Assembly: GCA_022821545.1 (NCBI GenBank)
Contig: JAJEDJ010000033.1
Coordinates: forward strand, 1 to 54,060
Direction of reading: 5' to 3'
Source: Caldilineaceae bacterium
Lineage (GTDB): Bacteria > Chloroflexota > Anaerolineae > Caldilineales > Caldilineaceae
DNA: 54,060 bases
Part shown: piece after piece, positions 34,638 to 44,092 of the stretch
How positions within the stretch are numbered: the stretch's first letter is position 1
How the letters are laid out: every line of letters starts with the position of its first letter
Made by a program: the position numbers and the translations under genes
Notes under the pieces: model-generated
What the model was told of the DNA's origin: nothing
Database searches by the model: none
The model's input: only the letters and a program-made list of their open reading frames with translations

Positions 34638-35492
34638 ATGGACGTTCTGTTTGCCCCGTTTCAATATGAGTTTTTCCGCAACGGCACAATTGCCGCCGTC
34701 CTCGTGGGCGGCCTGTGCGGCCTGATCGGCGTATACATCGTCCTGCGCGGCATGAGTTTCATCGGCCACGGCCTCTCCCACGCCGTTTTCGGCGGGGCTG
34801 TGGTCGCGTTCATTCTCCAGTTCAACTTCTACGTTGGGGCCGTGTCGTGGGGATTTATCGCGGCTTTGCTGATCAATCAGACGGTTCGAAAGACGACGAT
34901 CAGCGCGGACGCCGCCATCGGCGTGGTGACGACCGCCAGTTTCGCGCTGGGGGTCGCCCTGATTTCACGCTACCGCCGCTTCTCGCAGTCGTTCGATGCG
35001 GCCCTCTTCGGCAATGTGCTGGGCGTCACCCCGACCGACATTATCGTGATCATCTTCGTTACGCTGGCGGCGGCGTTTATGATCTTTTTCTTCTACAAGC
35101 AGTTGCTCTTCACTACTTTCAATACCGAGGTCGCCCAGGTCTACGGGATTCCCACGGTCTGGATCGAGACCTGGTTTGCGTTGATACTTGCGGCCGTGAT
35201 CATCGCCGCAGTGCAGATCATGGGGGTGACGATGATCGGGGCGGCGCTGGTCGTCCCTCCGATCACGATCCGGCTGTTGACCGACAGCTTTCACCGCCTC
35301 ATGATCTACTCAACGATATTGGGCGCGGTGACCGGGCTGATCGGGATGTATCTCAGCTTCTACATGGACGTTTCCAGCGGGGCGTCGATTGTGTTGCTGC
35401 AAGCGATGCTTTTCTGCATCGCTCTCTTCTACGTTGCCAAGATTCGCAACAGAGGCCGGCTTGTCGAAACGCCGGTCTACGGCCCGACCTGA
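34638..35492 (+). CDS. znuB: Zinc ABC transporter permease
   Basis: A 284-residue integral membrane protein of the ABC-3 (ZnuB/TroC) family, with about eight hydrophobic spans. GGLCGLIGVYIVLRGMSFIG near the start, then SHAVFGGAVVAFIL, and the later MGVTMIGAALVVPPITIRLL are the diagnostic segments. GAGAGG-like ribosome sites are weak, but AAAGGAG lies about ten bases ahead of the ATG. It forms the channel of the uptake system encoded by the preceding genes. The cluster ends here, and the next gene (rnc) is convergent. Confidence 0.92.
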   Translation: MDVLFAPFQYEFFRNGTIAAVLVGGLCGLIGVYIVLRGMSFIGHGLSHAVFGGAVVAFILQFNFYVGAVSWGFIAALLINQTVRKTTISADAAIGVVTTASFALGVALISRYRRFSQSFDAALFGNVLGVTPTDIIVIIFVTLAAAFMIFFFYKQLLFTTFNTEVAQVYGIPTVWIETWFALILAAVIIAAVQIMGVTMIGAALVVPPITIRLLTDSFHRLMIYSTILGAVTGLIGMYLSFYMDVSSGASIVLLQAMLFCIALFYVAKIRNRGRLVETPVYGPT

Positions 35493-35617
35493 AGGGGTGA
35501 GCGCGGCGAGAAGGTGGTTATTGGAGGGCCCGTACACGAGCGGTAGCCGCGTGTAGGGACCGGAACTCTGAGGTCGTGACTCTGGGGCCGGAACGCTGAG
35601 GCTGGGAGTGACCGCTC

Positions 35618-36406
35618 TCACCGTTCGCTCTTCATCTCCGCCATCTGCACAGACGCCAGTTCGTATTCTTCGGCCAGCCCGCTGTCCTGGTAGCCGGGCA
35701 TGGTCTGGCCCAGGCGAAAAAGCGCCATTGCGGCCGCGGCCTGTTCGGCCTCCTGCTTGCTCTGCCCCTGGCCGACGCCGTAGGGCTGCTTGCCGATCAT
35801 CACCTGCCGCGTGAAAAGACGGGCATGGTCGGGCCCCTCAGTGTGGACGGTCCTGTAACGGGGCGTCTGCCCCATGGCCGCCTGCACCCATTCCTGCAGG
35901 CGGCTCTTGGGATCCTTGGTGAGCGCGTGCTGCGCGACGCGCCCGATCTCCTCGACGAGGCGCGGTTCGAGAAACTCGCGCAGCGCAGCGAGTCCCTGAT
36001 CGAGATAGAGGGCGCCGATAAAGGCTTCATAGGTATCGCACAGGGTCGTGTGGCGGCCGCGCCCGCCGCTGTCCTCCTCGCCGCGGCCCAGCAGGAGGTA
36101 GGCGCCCAGTCCCAGCTCTTTGGCAAAACGGGAGAGCGTCTCGCGCTTGACGAGCGCCGACCGCAGATTGGTCAACTCGCCCTCACGCCGCTCCGGGTAG
36201 CGTCTGAACAGCAGTTCGCTGACGATGAAACTCAGCACGGTATCGCCCAGAAACTCGAGACGCTGATTGTCCTGCAGGTCACTCTCTGCATCGGCCTCGT
36301 GCAGGTAGCTGCGATGGACGAAGGCCCGCTGCAACAGGGCGCGATCATTGAAGCGGATGCCCACCGCTTCCTCAAGTTGGTCTAAAGCATGGCACTCGAG
36401 CTCCAT
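35618..36406 (-). CDS. rnc: Ribonuclease III
   Basis: A 262-residue RNase III. The endonuclease domain has the signature NQRLEFLGDTVLSFIV (about 47-62) and the second acidic cluster CDTYEAFIGALYLDQG (about 122-137). The C-terminus is a double-stranded RNA-binding domain (PKSRLQEWVQAAMGQTPRY, then GQSKQEAEQAAAAMAL). It processes rRNA precursors and structured RNAs, and could also act on duplexes made by the antisense candidates here. It is followed 28 bases upstream by threonine synthase on the same strand, with which it may be cotranscribed. Confidence 0.95.
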   Translation of the reverse strand: MELECHALDQLEEAVGIRFNDRALLQRAFVHRSYLHEADAESDLQDNQRLEFLGDTVLSFIVSELLFRRYPERREGELTNLRSALVKRETLSRFAKELGLGAYLLLGRGEEDSGGRGRHTTLCDTYEAFIGALYLDQGLAALREFLEPRLVEEIGRVAQHALTKDPKSRLQEWVQAAMGQTPRYRTVHTEGPDHARLFTRQVMIGKQPYGVGQGQSKQEAEQAAAAMALFRLGQTMPGYQDSGLAEEYELASVQMAEMKSER

Positions 36407-36434
36407 GCCAATGCCTCCCTGGCACAGAAAAACG

Positions 36435-37553
36435 CTAGACCGCCGGCAACCGCTTGAGCCCGAGACCTGTCAGGTTGACGACGACGGTATCCGAGGGATT
36501 CAGCCGGGGAACCAAGCTGGTGAGAGCCGCGGCCACGGTGGCGCTGGTCGGCTCCACAAAGAGCCCGCGCTGGGCGAGACGTTCCTGGGCTTCCAGGATC
36601 TGCTCATCGTTGACGGTGATGGCCGTACCGCCCGACTGGCGCAAAGCCCACAAGATGGAGCGGTTGCGCACGGGATTCTCCACGGCGATGCCGTCGGCGA
36701 GGATGCTCGGGGCGACCTGGCGGCGGGGCACGATCTCGCTGCGGCCTTCGTGAAAGGCGTCGCAGACCGGCGTGATCGGCTCGGCCTGCACGGCGACCAT
36801 GCGCGGCAACCTGTCGATGACGCCGCTGCGGTGCAGATGCTGAAAGCCCCGCCAGGCGCCGAGGAAGAGGCCGCCGTAGCCGACCGGGCTCACAAACCAG
36901 TCCGGCGCCCTGCCGCCAAGCTGCTCCCAGATCTCCCACGCATTGGTCATGAAGCCCAGCAGGCAGGCCGGATGCCAGGCATGGGAGGCATAGACGACGT
37001 CAGCGCCGGTCTCGGAGGCTTCAGCGGCTTCGGTCGCCGCCGTACGCGGCCCGCTGACTTCGACCAGCTCGGCGCCATACACGGCAATTTGGGCCTTTTT
37101 CGGCTGCGGCGCGTAGGCCGGCACGAAGATGCGGGCAAACAGTCCGGCCCGCGCGGCGTAGCAGGCAAGGCTGGCGCCGGCATTGCCGCTGGAGTCGTCC
37201 ATGACGGTGCGAACGCCCTGGCCCACGAGCCAGTTCACGATCACGCTGACGCCGCGGTCCTTATAGCTGCCTGAAGGCATCAGCCCCTCGAATTTCCAGT
37301 AGACCCGCTGGGGCCCCCAGTTGTCCTTGATCAAAGGTGTCCACCCCTCCCCGAGGGAAAAGAGCTCGCGCCCAGCGGCCACGACCGGCAACATGGCCAG
37401 GTAGCGCCAGTGGCCGGGCTCTCGTTCGTCGATCCGGTCCGGGTCAAAGGGAGGAAGGTCGCGATACTCCAATGGTTCGCCGCTGAGAGGGCAACGCAGG
37501 GGGGCTTCTTCGGCAGCAATCCGAAAATTGCTGCTGGGGCAGTAGGCGATCAA
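36435..37553 (-). CDS. thrC: Threonine synthase (PLP-dependent)
   Basis: A 372-residue fold-type II PLP enzyme. The Schiff-base Lys is in [12 protein letters not shown] (about 93-104), and [19 protein letters not shown] is the phosphate/cofactor-binding segment. The N-terminal [10 protein letters not shown] resembles the small Cys-bearing head seen in many threonine synthases. It converts O-phosphohomoserine to threonine. Related cystathionine-type or threonine dehydratase-like enzymes are possible, since only the general PLP motifs are decisive. The start at 37553 is the first ATG of a protein that begins like family members. Confidence 0.85.
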   Translation of the reverse strand: MIAYCPSSNFRIAAEEAPLRCPLSGEPLEYRDLPPFDPDRIDEREPGHWRYLAMLPVVAAGRELFSLGEGWTPLIKDNWGPQRVYWKFEGLMPSGSYKDRGVSVIVNWLVGQGVRTVMDDSSGNAGASLACYAARAGLFARIFVPAYAPQPKKAQIAVYGAELVEVSGPRTAATEAAEASETGADVVYASHAWHPACLLGFMTNAWEIWEQLGGRAPDWFVSPVGYGGLFLGAWRGFQHLHRSGVIDRLPRMVAVQAEPITPVCDAFHEGRSEIVPRRQVAPSILADGIAVENPVRNRSILWALRQSGGTAITVNDEQILEAQERLAQRGLFVEPTSATVAAALTSLVPRLNPSDTVVVNLTGLGLKRLPAV

Positions 37554-37675
37554 CCGTCGGTTCCTTTCCGGGGGCTGAGTGGAGAAGCTGCGCCCCGTTC
37601 AAGCAGGGACGCGTTCGTCATTCTTCCTTACTGTTGTAACCGAACTGTGAAGAATGGTCAAGCGCGAGAGGCGAG

Positions 37676-37731
37676 GGGAACTGCGAGGAGAGAGGGGAGA
37701 GGAGAGAGGAGTGAGGAGTGAGAGGGAACTG
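37676..37731. repeat. GA-rich block bordered by 8-bp direct repeats
   Basis: A pure purine run of about 40 bases (GAGGAGAGAGGGGAGAGGAG and on) is flanked by GGGAACTG at 37676-37683 and 37724-37731. The flanks look like a target-site duplication. GA/CT-rich blocks of the same kind bracket the four-helix-bundle gene at 43.6-44.1 kb. Confidence 0.45.
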
Positions 37732-37835
37732 TCTGTGTCTGAGTAGACACGATAGTATGTTAGAATCGGACAGTTGCCGTGACAGCCGAGAGACGGCGCT
37801 GCCACGAAAACGCGGACCGGGCCCCGCCAAACTGT

Positions 37836-37927
37836 CAGTCACAGAATGCTGCCAGCCACAGTATCAGTCACAGTATACTGTCAGCTACGGAATACTGTCT
37901 GACATAGAATACTGCCAGCCACAGGAT
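37836..37927. repeat. Degenerate 17-bp tandem repeat
   Basis: Units follow each other without gaps: CAGTCACAGAATGCTGC (37836), a 12-bp partial CAGCCACAGTAT (37853), CAGTCACAGTATACTGT (37865), CAGCTACGGAATACTGT (37882), CTGACATAGAATACTGC (37899) and a partial copy at 37916. The block ends just before the ATG of the enolase-superfamily gene, so it forms its upstream leader or control region. Confidence 0.65.
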
Positions 37928-37941
37928 AGAGAGTCCGAACG

Positions 37942-39048
37942 ATGAAAATCAAGCGCATCTCCGCCTACCAGGTCGATCTGCCGCTGCACGAGGGCCGGTA
38001 CGCCTGGTCCGGCGGTAAATCGGTCTCTGTGTTCGACAGCACCATCGTCCAGGTCGAGACCGACTCGGGCCTGGCCGGCCACGGCGAAGTCTGCCCGCTG
38101 GGACCTTTCTATCTGCCGGCGTACGCGGCCGGCGTGCGCAGCGGCCTGGCCGAACTGGCCCCCCATCTGATCGGCCTCGATCCGCGGCAGCTGGCAGTTC
38201 TGAACGAACGGATGGACCGCGCTCTCAAGGGCCACCCCTATGTCAAGTCAGGCATCGACATCGCCTGCTGGGACATTCTCGGCCAGGCGGCAGGACAGCC
38301 TGTCTGTGTGCTTTTGGGCGGACGCTACGGCGAAGATTTCATTCTCTACCGCGCCATCTCCCAGCGCACGCCGGCCGAGATGGCGGAGTCGGTTGCCGCC
38401 TACCGCGCCGAAGGATACCGCCGTTTCCAGCTGAAGGTCGGCTCCGACGTCGACACCGACATCGAACGGATTCGGGCGGCGGCCGCCGTCCTCGGCCCCG
38501 GAGACGTGCTGATCGCCGACGCCAACACGGGCTGGCTGGTCCACGAGGCCGCGCGCGTGGTACGCGGTGTCCAGGACGTGGATGTTTATATCGAGCAACC
38601 CTGCGGCGGGTACGACGCCTGTCTTTCGATCCGCCGCCGCACATCGCACCCCTTTATCCTCGATGAGACCATCGACGGCATCGACGCCCTCCTTGCAGCG
38701 CAGCGCGACGACGCCATGGATGCCGTAAACATCAAGATCAGCAAGTTCGGCGGACTGACGAAGGCCCGGCAGGCGCGCGATCTCTGTGTCTCCCTGGGCA
38801 TCGCCATGACGATCGAGGACAGCTGGGGCGGCGACATCACCACCGCGGCCATCGCCCACCTGGCGCACAGCACGCCTCCCGAACTCCTCTTTACGGCCAC
38901 CGATTTCAACAGCTACGTCACCGTCAGCACGGCCGAAGGCGCGCCCCAGCGCCGCAACGGCCGCATGGCGGCTTCCACCGCCCCCGGCCTCGGCATCAGC
39001 CCCCGCTGGCCGGCGCTGGGCGAGCCTGTGCTGGTGATCGACTCCTGA
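37942..39048 (+). CDS. Mandelate racemase/muconate lactonizing-type enzyme
   Basis: A 368-residue enolase-superfamily enzyme. Residues 1-125 form the capping domain ([20 protein letters not shown]). The barrel shows the first Lys in [10 protein letters not shown], the metal ligands in [14 protein letters not shown] and LDETIDG, and a second basic residue in NIKISKFGG. The pattern fits the muconate lactonizing subgroup with two Lys acid/base residues, whose members include cis-3-hydroxyproline dehydratases and dipeptide epimerases. [13 protein letters not shown] is reminiscent of the former. The substrate is not certain. It is preceded by a tandem-repeat block and followed by a CGGCAGTT-CCC-AACTGCCG hairpin. 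Confidence 0.85.
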   Translation: MKIKRISAYQVDLPLHEGRYAWSGGKSVSVFDSTIVQVETDSGLAGHGEVCPLGPFYLPAYAAGVRSGLAELAPHLIGLDPRQLAVLNERMDRALKGHPYVKSGIDIACWDILGQAAGQPVCVLLGGRYGEDFILYRAISQRTPAEMAESVAAYRAEGYRRFQLKVGSDVDTDIERIRAAAAVLGPGDVLIADANTGWLVHEAARVVRGVQDVDVYIEQPCGGYDACLSIRRRTSHPFILDETIDGIDALLAAQRDDAMDAVNIKISKFGGLTKARQARDLCVSLGIAMTIEDSWGGDITTAAIAHLAHSTPPELLFTATDFNSYVTVSTAEGAPQRRNGRMAASTAPGLGISPRWPALGEPVLVIDS

Positions 39049-39056
39049 GTCTTCAG

Positions 39057-39075
39057 CGGCAGTTCCCAACTGCCG
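39057..39075. repeat. Perfect 8-bp hairpin after the enolase-superfamily gene
   Basis: CGGCAGTT-CCC-AACTGCCG begins eight bases after the stop codon. No T-run follows, so it may be an mRNA-stabilising stem rather than a factor-independent terminator. Confidence 0.5.
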
Positions 39076-39275
39076 GGCTGCCCGGCCGCCTGACGCTCAC
39101 AAGCCGCCGCGCACGTTTTAGACAGTATATAGACAGTTTCCAACCGCATACATACCGCCTCAGATTTGTACTTTCGCAGCAGGAGAGCATATAATTCGCT
39201 GCCATCACCCTGTATTGAGCCACCCCCCCTCACCGTCAGCGCGATAGCAGTCCGGCCCGGATCTCCAGTAGCGAC

Positions 39276-39333
39276 TTGAGCCAACGGCTATCTATTTGAG
39301 CCAACGACTTTCTACTTGAGCCAACGATCAGGA
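39276..39333. repeat. Three 20-bp spaced TTGAGCCAACG repeats
   Basis: TTGAGCCAACG occurs at 39276, 39296 and 39316, exactly 20 bases apart (two helix turns), just before the unknown 715-residue protein. The constant phase suggests an operator array for a regulator. Confidence 0.55.
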
Positions 39334-39343
39334 CAAAGTTCTC

Positions 39344-41491
39344 TTGTCAACCAAGACACGGAGCAACGGCGCTCATCAGTCCAATAGCGGCGCGGTTTCG
39401 CGCAGTGCCGACTCCACCAGCGCCGATTCCACCAGTGCCGACGCCACCAGCGCCGACTCCCCCAGTACCGACGCCCCCGAAGACGCGGCGAAGCTGGCTG
39501 ACCGCCGCCGGCTGTTCGAGTCCTTTTTCGAACAGCTTTACCTCGACAAGGACGTCTACGCCCACGAGGACAGGATCGTGTTGCGCTGGCCGCGCAAGCT
39601 CGATGCGCCTGCCGACTTCAACGCCCGCCTGCAGCTGTCGAACGGCCGCATTTACGCTGAATCCGAGGGCAGGGAGGGCGACAGCAGCGACCGCACATTG
39701 ACACAGCCGGTCTCGATCCCGGACGGGGAGTACGATCTGGTCCTGATGCCGTCGCCCAGCGAGTACTATATCCGCGGCGTTCGCGTCCAACGCAAGATTC
39801 CACTGTCGGTTGTGCGGTCGGACTACCGGACGGCGCCTTACGGCGCCTATGTGGAGCGTCAGATTGAACTTCTGCGCCACGCGGTTACCGGGGACGACGG
39901 TCTCTATTCCGAGATAGCAAAGATGACGCTGGGATGGTGGAACCGGATCAACGCAAGTAAGCTGGGCGCCGCGGTCAACGCGGTCGCAGGATACGAGGAG
40001 GGCCACCTTGCCGGCCTGATCGCGCTCGCGGGCATGGTCGGCCGCCACGGGGAAGACGACGAGTTCCCGGCTGACGTCCGAGAAGAACTCGAGGACTGCA
40101 TTACCGGTTTTGCCTACGACCGGCAGGACTATGCGGAGAAGAGAAGCGGAGGCGTCGGCGACACGGAAAGCCTCCTGCTCGCCGCCTGTGAGCTCCTGGC
40201 CGGGCAACTCTATCCCGACCGCCCGTTTGCGTACAGCCGGCAGACCGGGCAGTGGCACCGCCAGCGCGCCGAAGAAGCGGTCCTGCCCCGGCTGCAGCGC
40301 GCCGCGACCGCCGGTTTCGCCGACTCATCCAGCCACAGCCTGGCCCAGCTGCTGACCGCCCTCTCGCATCTCATCGATCTGGCCGAGTCGCAAGAGATCT
40401 GGGACCTGGCCGCAGCTGTAGTTGATAAAGTCCTGGTGACGCTGGCGCTGGACTCCCTGCAGGGTGTCTACGGCGCCGGACAGATCACGGCAGAAGGCGG
40501 AGGCGCGGTCCCGAACGGGCATGTGTCGCCGCTGGCCGGCGTTGCCCGCCTGATGTGGGGCGCCGGCGCCTGGAACCGGCATCTGGCCGCGCCGGTGAGC
40601 CTCTGCTGTTGCCCGGGGTATCAGCTGCCGCCCGTTATCGCCGCGCTGGCAACCGAACCGGCCGCGGCCCCCACGTGGGCCAGCCAGCGCCATGCCATTG
40701 GGGCCGCCCGTGAAGAGGAGCAGAAGGCCGGCGAAGGCCCGCTATCCGGGACGCTCCACAAGGCGACCTACAGGACGCCCGACTATCTGCTCAGCAGCGC
40801 GCAGGACTTCCGGCCCGGCCAGCCCAGCCAGGGCGGGCAGAGCTGGCAGGCGACCCTGGACGCAGACGCGATCGTCTTCGTCAACCATCCCGGCGCGCAT
40901 GGACTTGAGCAACGCGCGGACGGGGGCGGCTACTGGCGCAGCGGCCTACTGCCCCGCGTCGCCCAGCACCGCGATCTTCTGATCGCGCTCTACGCTCTGC
41001 CCGATACTGATCCCTTCGGCTTCACCCGCGCCTATTTCCCCACTTTCGCCTTCGACGAGCAGCAGGTGGGCAAAGAGTGGGCCTTCGGCGCCAGGGGAGA
41101 CGCCTACATCGCGCTCGGCTGCTCACAGGGCATCGAGCTTGTCCAGGACGGTCCGGCAGCCCTCCGCGAACTGCGGGCAAGCGGGCATAAGGCCGCCTGG
41201 CTATGCCAGATGGGGCGCAAAGCCGATCATGGCTCTTTTGCCCAATTCCGCAAACGGGTCCTGGCTGCCCGCTTCGACTGTGACAGCCTTTCGGTTTCCT
41301 ACCGCCCTTTGCAGGGCGATACCGTTACATTCGGCTGGGACGGGCCGCTCAAGGTCAACGGCGAAGCGCAGCCGCTGCATAGCGCCAACCACTACGAAGG
41401 TCCGAACTGCGTGACAGACGGCTGGCCGGCGACGCAGATGGTCGTCGTGCATGGAGACCAGGCGATACAACTTGATTTTGCCGATGGTTAA
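39344..41491 (+). CDS. Unknown 715-residue protein, possibly heparinase-like toroid
   Basis: I cannot name a family. The start is a TTG at 39344, followed by a low-complexity linker of five-residue repeats (SADST/SADAT units, residues about 20-45) encoded by 15-bp direct repeats. The body (about 50-500) is rich in helices (YVERQIELLRHAV, ETESLLLAACELLAGQ, SLAQLLTALSHLIDLA), consistent with an alpha/alpha toroid. The C-terminal part looks beta-rich (DADAIVFVNHPGAHG and later YRPLQGDTVTFGWDG). A polysaccharide lyase or glycoside-hydrolase type enzyme is possible. No signal peptide is visible. The importer genes begin 46 bases downstream, so it may act on the imported substrate. Confidence 0.7.
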   Translation: MSTKTRSNGAHQSNSGAVSRSADSTSADSTSADATSADSPSTDAPEDAAKLADRRRLFESFFEQLYLDKDVYAHEDRIVLRWPRKLDAPADFNARLQLSNGRIYAESEGREGDSSDRTLTQPVSIPDGEYDLVLMPSPSEYYIRGVRVQRKIPLSVVRSDYRTAPYGAYVERQIELLRHAVTGDDGLYSEIAKMTLGWWNRINASKLGAAVNAVAGYEEGHLAGLIALAGMVGRHGEDDEFPADVREELEDCITGFAYDRQDYAEKRSGGVGDTESLLLAACELLAGQLYPDRPFAYSRQTGQWHRQRAEEAVLPRLQRAATAGFADSSSHSLAQLLTALSHLIDLAESQEIWDLAAAVVDKVLVTLALDSLQGVYGAGQITAEGGGAVPNGHVSPLAGVARLMWGAGAWNRHLAAPVSLCCCPGYQLPPVIAALATEPAAAPTWASQRHAIGAAREEEQKAGEGPLSGTLHKATYRTPDYLLSSAQDFRPGQPSQGGQSWQATLDADAIVFVNHPGAHGLEQRADGGGYWRSGLLPRVAQHRDLLIALYALPDTDPFGFTRAYFPTFAFDEQQVGKEWAFGARGDAYIALGCSQGIELVQDGPAALRELRASGHKAAWLCQMGRKADHGSFAQFRKRVLAARFDCDSLSVSYRPLQGDTVTFGWDGPLKVNGEAQPLHSANHYEGPNCVTDGWPATQMVVVHGDQAIQLDFADG

Positions 41492-41536
41492 TTCCATCAT
41501 TTACAAAAATTCACTGTTTCAATCCAGGAGGAAAGT

Positions 41537-43585
41537 ATGACCCAGAGAAAGATGCACCGCCGCCGCTTCCTGCAGCTGTCGGGAGCGACAACCGCGGCAG
41601 TTGTACTGGCTGCCTGCGGCGGCCCGGAACCGGAAGTGATCACAGAGGAGCCTGCCGCGGCACCGGCGGCGGAGGAAGAGCCGGCCAAAGAGGTCGTGAT
41701 GGAGGAGGCCGAGGCGCCCTCCCAGTACTCTGAGTCGCCGCGCCTGGCCGAAATGGTCGCCAATGGCGAGCTGCCGCCCGTGACCGAACGTCTGCCCGTG
41801 TCGCCACTGGTCCTGCCGCGCGAAGCGATCGGCGAGTACGGCGGCCTGGTGCGCCAGATTCACCTCGATCCGTCCAGCTTCGTCAGCCAGTACGGTTGGT
41901 TCGCGGAGCGTATGCTGACCTATTCGGACCAGGACCTGAAGACGATCATTCCCAACCTTTTCGCCAGCTGGGAAATCAGCGACGACGCCACGCACTACAC
42001 CTTCCACCTGCATGAGGGAATGAAGTGGTCCGACGGCGAACTGGTGACGACGGGCGACGTCGATTTCTGGTGGAATTCGATTGCGACCCATCCCGACGTC
42101 GCTTCCAGCGTCTGGTGGGTCTACCGCCACGGCGGCGAAAACATGGTTGTCGACATTCACGACGACTACAGCTTCTCGGTCACCTTCGCCGCCCCGTTCG
42201 GCAACTTCCCCGCCTACCTCACGCGGCGCATTCAGGGCGACTTCCTGCTGCCCAGCCACTATCTCAAGCAGTTCCACGGCGACTTTGCCGACGAGGACGA
42301 TCTGGCCGCGATGCTTGAAGAGTCCGAGTATGAGACGTGGGTACAGCTGCTCAGCAACAAGCGCAGCGGCCGCAGCATCTGGGGCACGCGTCCCAACTCA
42401 CCCGAGTATCCGATGCTCTCGGGCTGGATCGTGGACCAGGAGCCGCAGCAGGGCCTGGTGCTGATGAAGAGGAACCCCTACTACTGGAAGGTCGATACTT
42501 CCGGTCAGCAGCTGCCCTACGTCGAGGATCTGCGGATGGACTTCGTGGCCAACCATGAGATCGCCACGCAGAAGACGATCCAGGGTGAGCTCGACTATGT
42601 CGGACCGCACGACGTTTCGATTGCCCGTTATCCCCTTTACAAGGAAAACGAGCCGACGCAGCACTACCAGGTGATGGACTACTTGAGCTGCATGACCGAC
42701 CGCTACACGCTCTATCCCTGCCACACGCTGACCGAAGACCCCGTGCTGCGTGACATCGTACGGCACCCCAACTTCGTTAAAGCGCTGAACGTCGCAATCG
42801 ACCGCGAGGAGATCAACCAGAATCTCTTCTTCGGCCTTGCCAAGATGGGGCAGCTGGCGCCGATGCCCAACTCGCAGTATTACGAGCCGAAGTATGCCGA
42901 AAACTGGTCCCAGTACGACCCGGACATGGCCAACCAGCTGCTGGACGACATGGGGCTGACGGAGCGCAACGGCGACGGCTTCCGGCTGCGTTCTGACGGC
43001 GAGGTGCTGAAGTTCAACATCGAGCACGCGGGGCCGCGCGTTGGCGTCGCCACCCACGAGTTCACCGAGATCGTCGTTACCTTCTGGCGCGAGGTCGGTA
43101 TCGAAGCCTCCACGAAGGAGATCCAGATCTCGCTTTACAACGAGCGCTGGAGCCAGGGCCTGGTCCATTGCGGCTGCTGGCACGCAGACCGCTGCACCGA
43201 TACGTTGCTGCCGGTCGAGATGCGCTGGTTCATTCCCACCAACATCGGGCAGGGCGGGCCTGCTCCCGAGTGGGGGCGCTGGTTCAGGAGCGGCGGGCAG
43301 GACGGAGAAGAGCCGCCGGCCGAGATCCAGACCCTTTACGACCATTACAACACGATGAACACCGTGATCGATGACGCCGAGCGCGTGGCTGCCGGCAAGA
43401 AGATCTTCGACTGGCTTGCCGATAACCCGCTGGCCGTCGGCTCCGTTTCCGAGAGCCCGGCGCCGCTCATCTTCCCGAAGACGATGCGCAACCTGCCGGT
43501 CGCAGGTAAACCGGTCGGCTGGGATACGTACGGCATCTCGACCTACCATCCCGAGGCCTTTTACTACGAAGGCGGGGGCGCGTAA
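41537..43585 (+). CDS. ABC transporter substrate-binding protein (family 5)
   Basis: A 682-residue extracellular solute-binding protein. A Tat-type signal (HRRRFLQLSG) joins a lipobox (VVLAACGG), so it is likely exported folded and lipid-anchored. An acidic linker follows. The SBP_bac_5 core is seen in YTFHLHEGMKWSDGELVTTGDVDF and LVLMKRNPYYWKVD. Family members bind oligopeptides, nickel or oligosaccharides. Neighbouring sugar-acid dehydratase and isomerase genes make a saccharide plausible. AGGAGGAAAG is the ribosome site. A GA-rich hairpin follows its stop. Confidence 0.92.
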   Translation: MTQRKMHRRRFLQLSGATTAAVVLAACGGPEPEVITEEPAAAPAAEEEPAKEVVMEEAEAPSQYSESPRLAEMVANGELPPVTERLPVSPLVLPREAIGEYGGLVRQIHLDPSSFVSQYGWFAERMLTYSDQDLKTIIPNLFASWEISDDATHYTFHLHEGMKWSDGELVTTGDVDFWWNSIATHPDVASSVWWVYRHGGENMVVDIHDDYSFSVTFAAPFGNFPAYLTRRIQGDFLLPSHYLKQFHGDFADEDDLAAMLEESEYETWVQLLSNKRSGRSIWGTRPNSPEYPMLSGWIVDQEPQQGLVLMKRNPYYWKVDTSGQQLPYVEDLRMDFVANHEIATQKTIQGELDYVGPHDVSIARYPLYKENEPTQHYQVMDYLSCMTDRYTLYPCHTLTEDPVLRDIVRHPNFVKALNVAIDREEINQNLFFGLAKMGQLAPMPNSQYYEPKYAENWSQYDPDMANQLLDDMGLTERNGDGFRLRSDGEVLKFNIEHAGPRVGVATHEFTEIVVTFWREVGIEASTKEIQISLYNERWSQGLVHCGCWHADRCTDTLLPVEMRWFIPTNIGQGGPAPEWGRWFRSGGQDGEEPPAEIQTLYDHYNTMNTVIDDAERVAAGKKIFDWLADNPLAVGSVSESPAPLIFPKTMRNLPVAGKPVGWDTYGISTYHPEAFYYEGGGA

Positions 43586-43590
43586 GCTTA

Positions 43591-43631
43591 GAGGAGAGAG
43601 TAGAGAGAGATTCCTTCCCTACTCTCTCCTC
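43591..43631. repeat. GA-rich hairpin after the binding-protein gene
   Basis: GAGGAGAGAGTAG (43591-43603) pairs exactly with CTACTCTCTCCTC (43619-43631). It lies six bases after the binding-protein stop, with no clear T-run. It may stabilise the binding-protein mRNA, or be the left end of a small mobile unit carrying the next gene. Confidence 0.55.
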
Positions 43632-43641
43632 ACCGTTGGCA

Positions 43642-43998
43642 ATGCACTATAGAGAAACAATTCTGTGGCAGAAGGCAATGGACGCGGCCCGCGAGACATA
43701 TCGACTGACACCACGTCTGCCAGGTACAGAGAATTACGGCATGCGTTCACAGATCACCCGCGCGGCAGTGTCGATGCCAGCCAATATCGCGGAGGGCTGG
43801 ACGCGAGAGACGGTGAAGGACAAGGCCCACTTTCTGGCCATCGCACAGGGTTCATTGGCAGAAGCGGAAACGCTTCTGACACTGTGTGAGGACTTGGGAT
43901 GGTTTCCCAGGGACGAGACCCAAACACTGCGCGGCCTGTTGGACGAAGTAAGCCGAATTCTGACAACCATGCGCCGCAACTTGAGAAGCAAGGCCTGA
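43642..43998 (+). CDS. S23-type four-helix-bundle protein
   Basis: A 118-residue protein of the 23S rRNA intervening-sequence (S23/IVP) family. ETILWQKAMDAARETYRLTP, then ENYGMRSQITRAAVSMPANIAEGW and LAIAQGSLAEAETLLTL are the signature helices of the bundle. Relatives include the Avd protein of diversity-generating retroelements, but no reverse transcriptase is near. I use the ATG at 43642 rather than the TTG at 43636. It splits an importer operon between binding protein and permease, bracketed by GA-rich (left) and CT-rich (right, 44040-44080) sequences, which suggests insertion. The function is unknown. Confidence 0.85.
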   Translation: MHYRETILWQKAMDAARETYRLTPRLPGTENYGMRSQITRAAVSMPANIAEGWTRETVKDKAHFLAIAQGSLAEAETLLTLCEDLGWFPRDETQTLRGLLDEVSRILTTMRRNLRSKA

Positions 43999-44092
43999 AG
44001 AAGCATGTTCGTGAGGAGTTAACCGGAAGGGGAGACGAGAGGGTTTTCTCTCTCCTCTCTCCTCTCCGCTCTCTTCTCTTAAGGGGTTCCAA

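Noticed and set aside
43642..43998. The four-helix gene as part of a diversity-generating retroelement
   Set aside because: It resembles Avd, but no reverse transcriptase or template/variable repeat pair is visible in the window.
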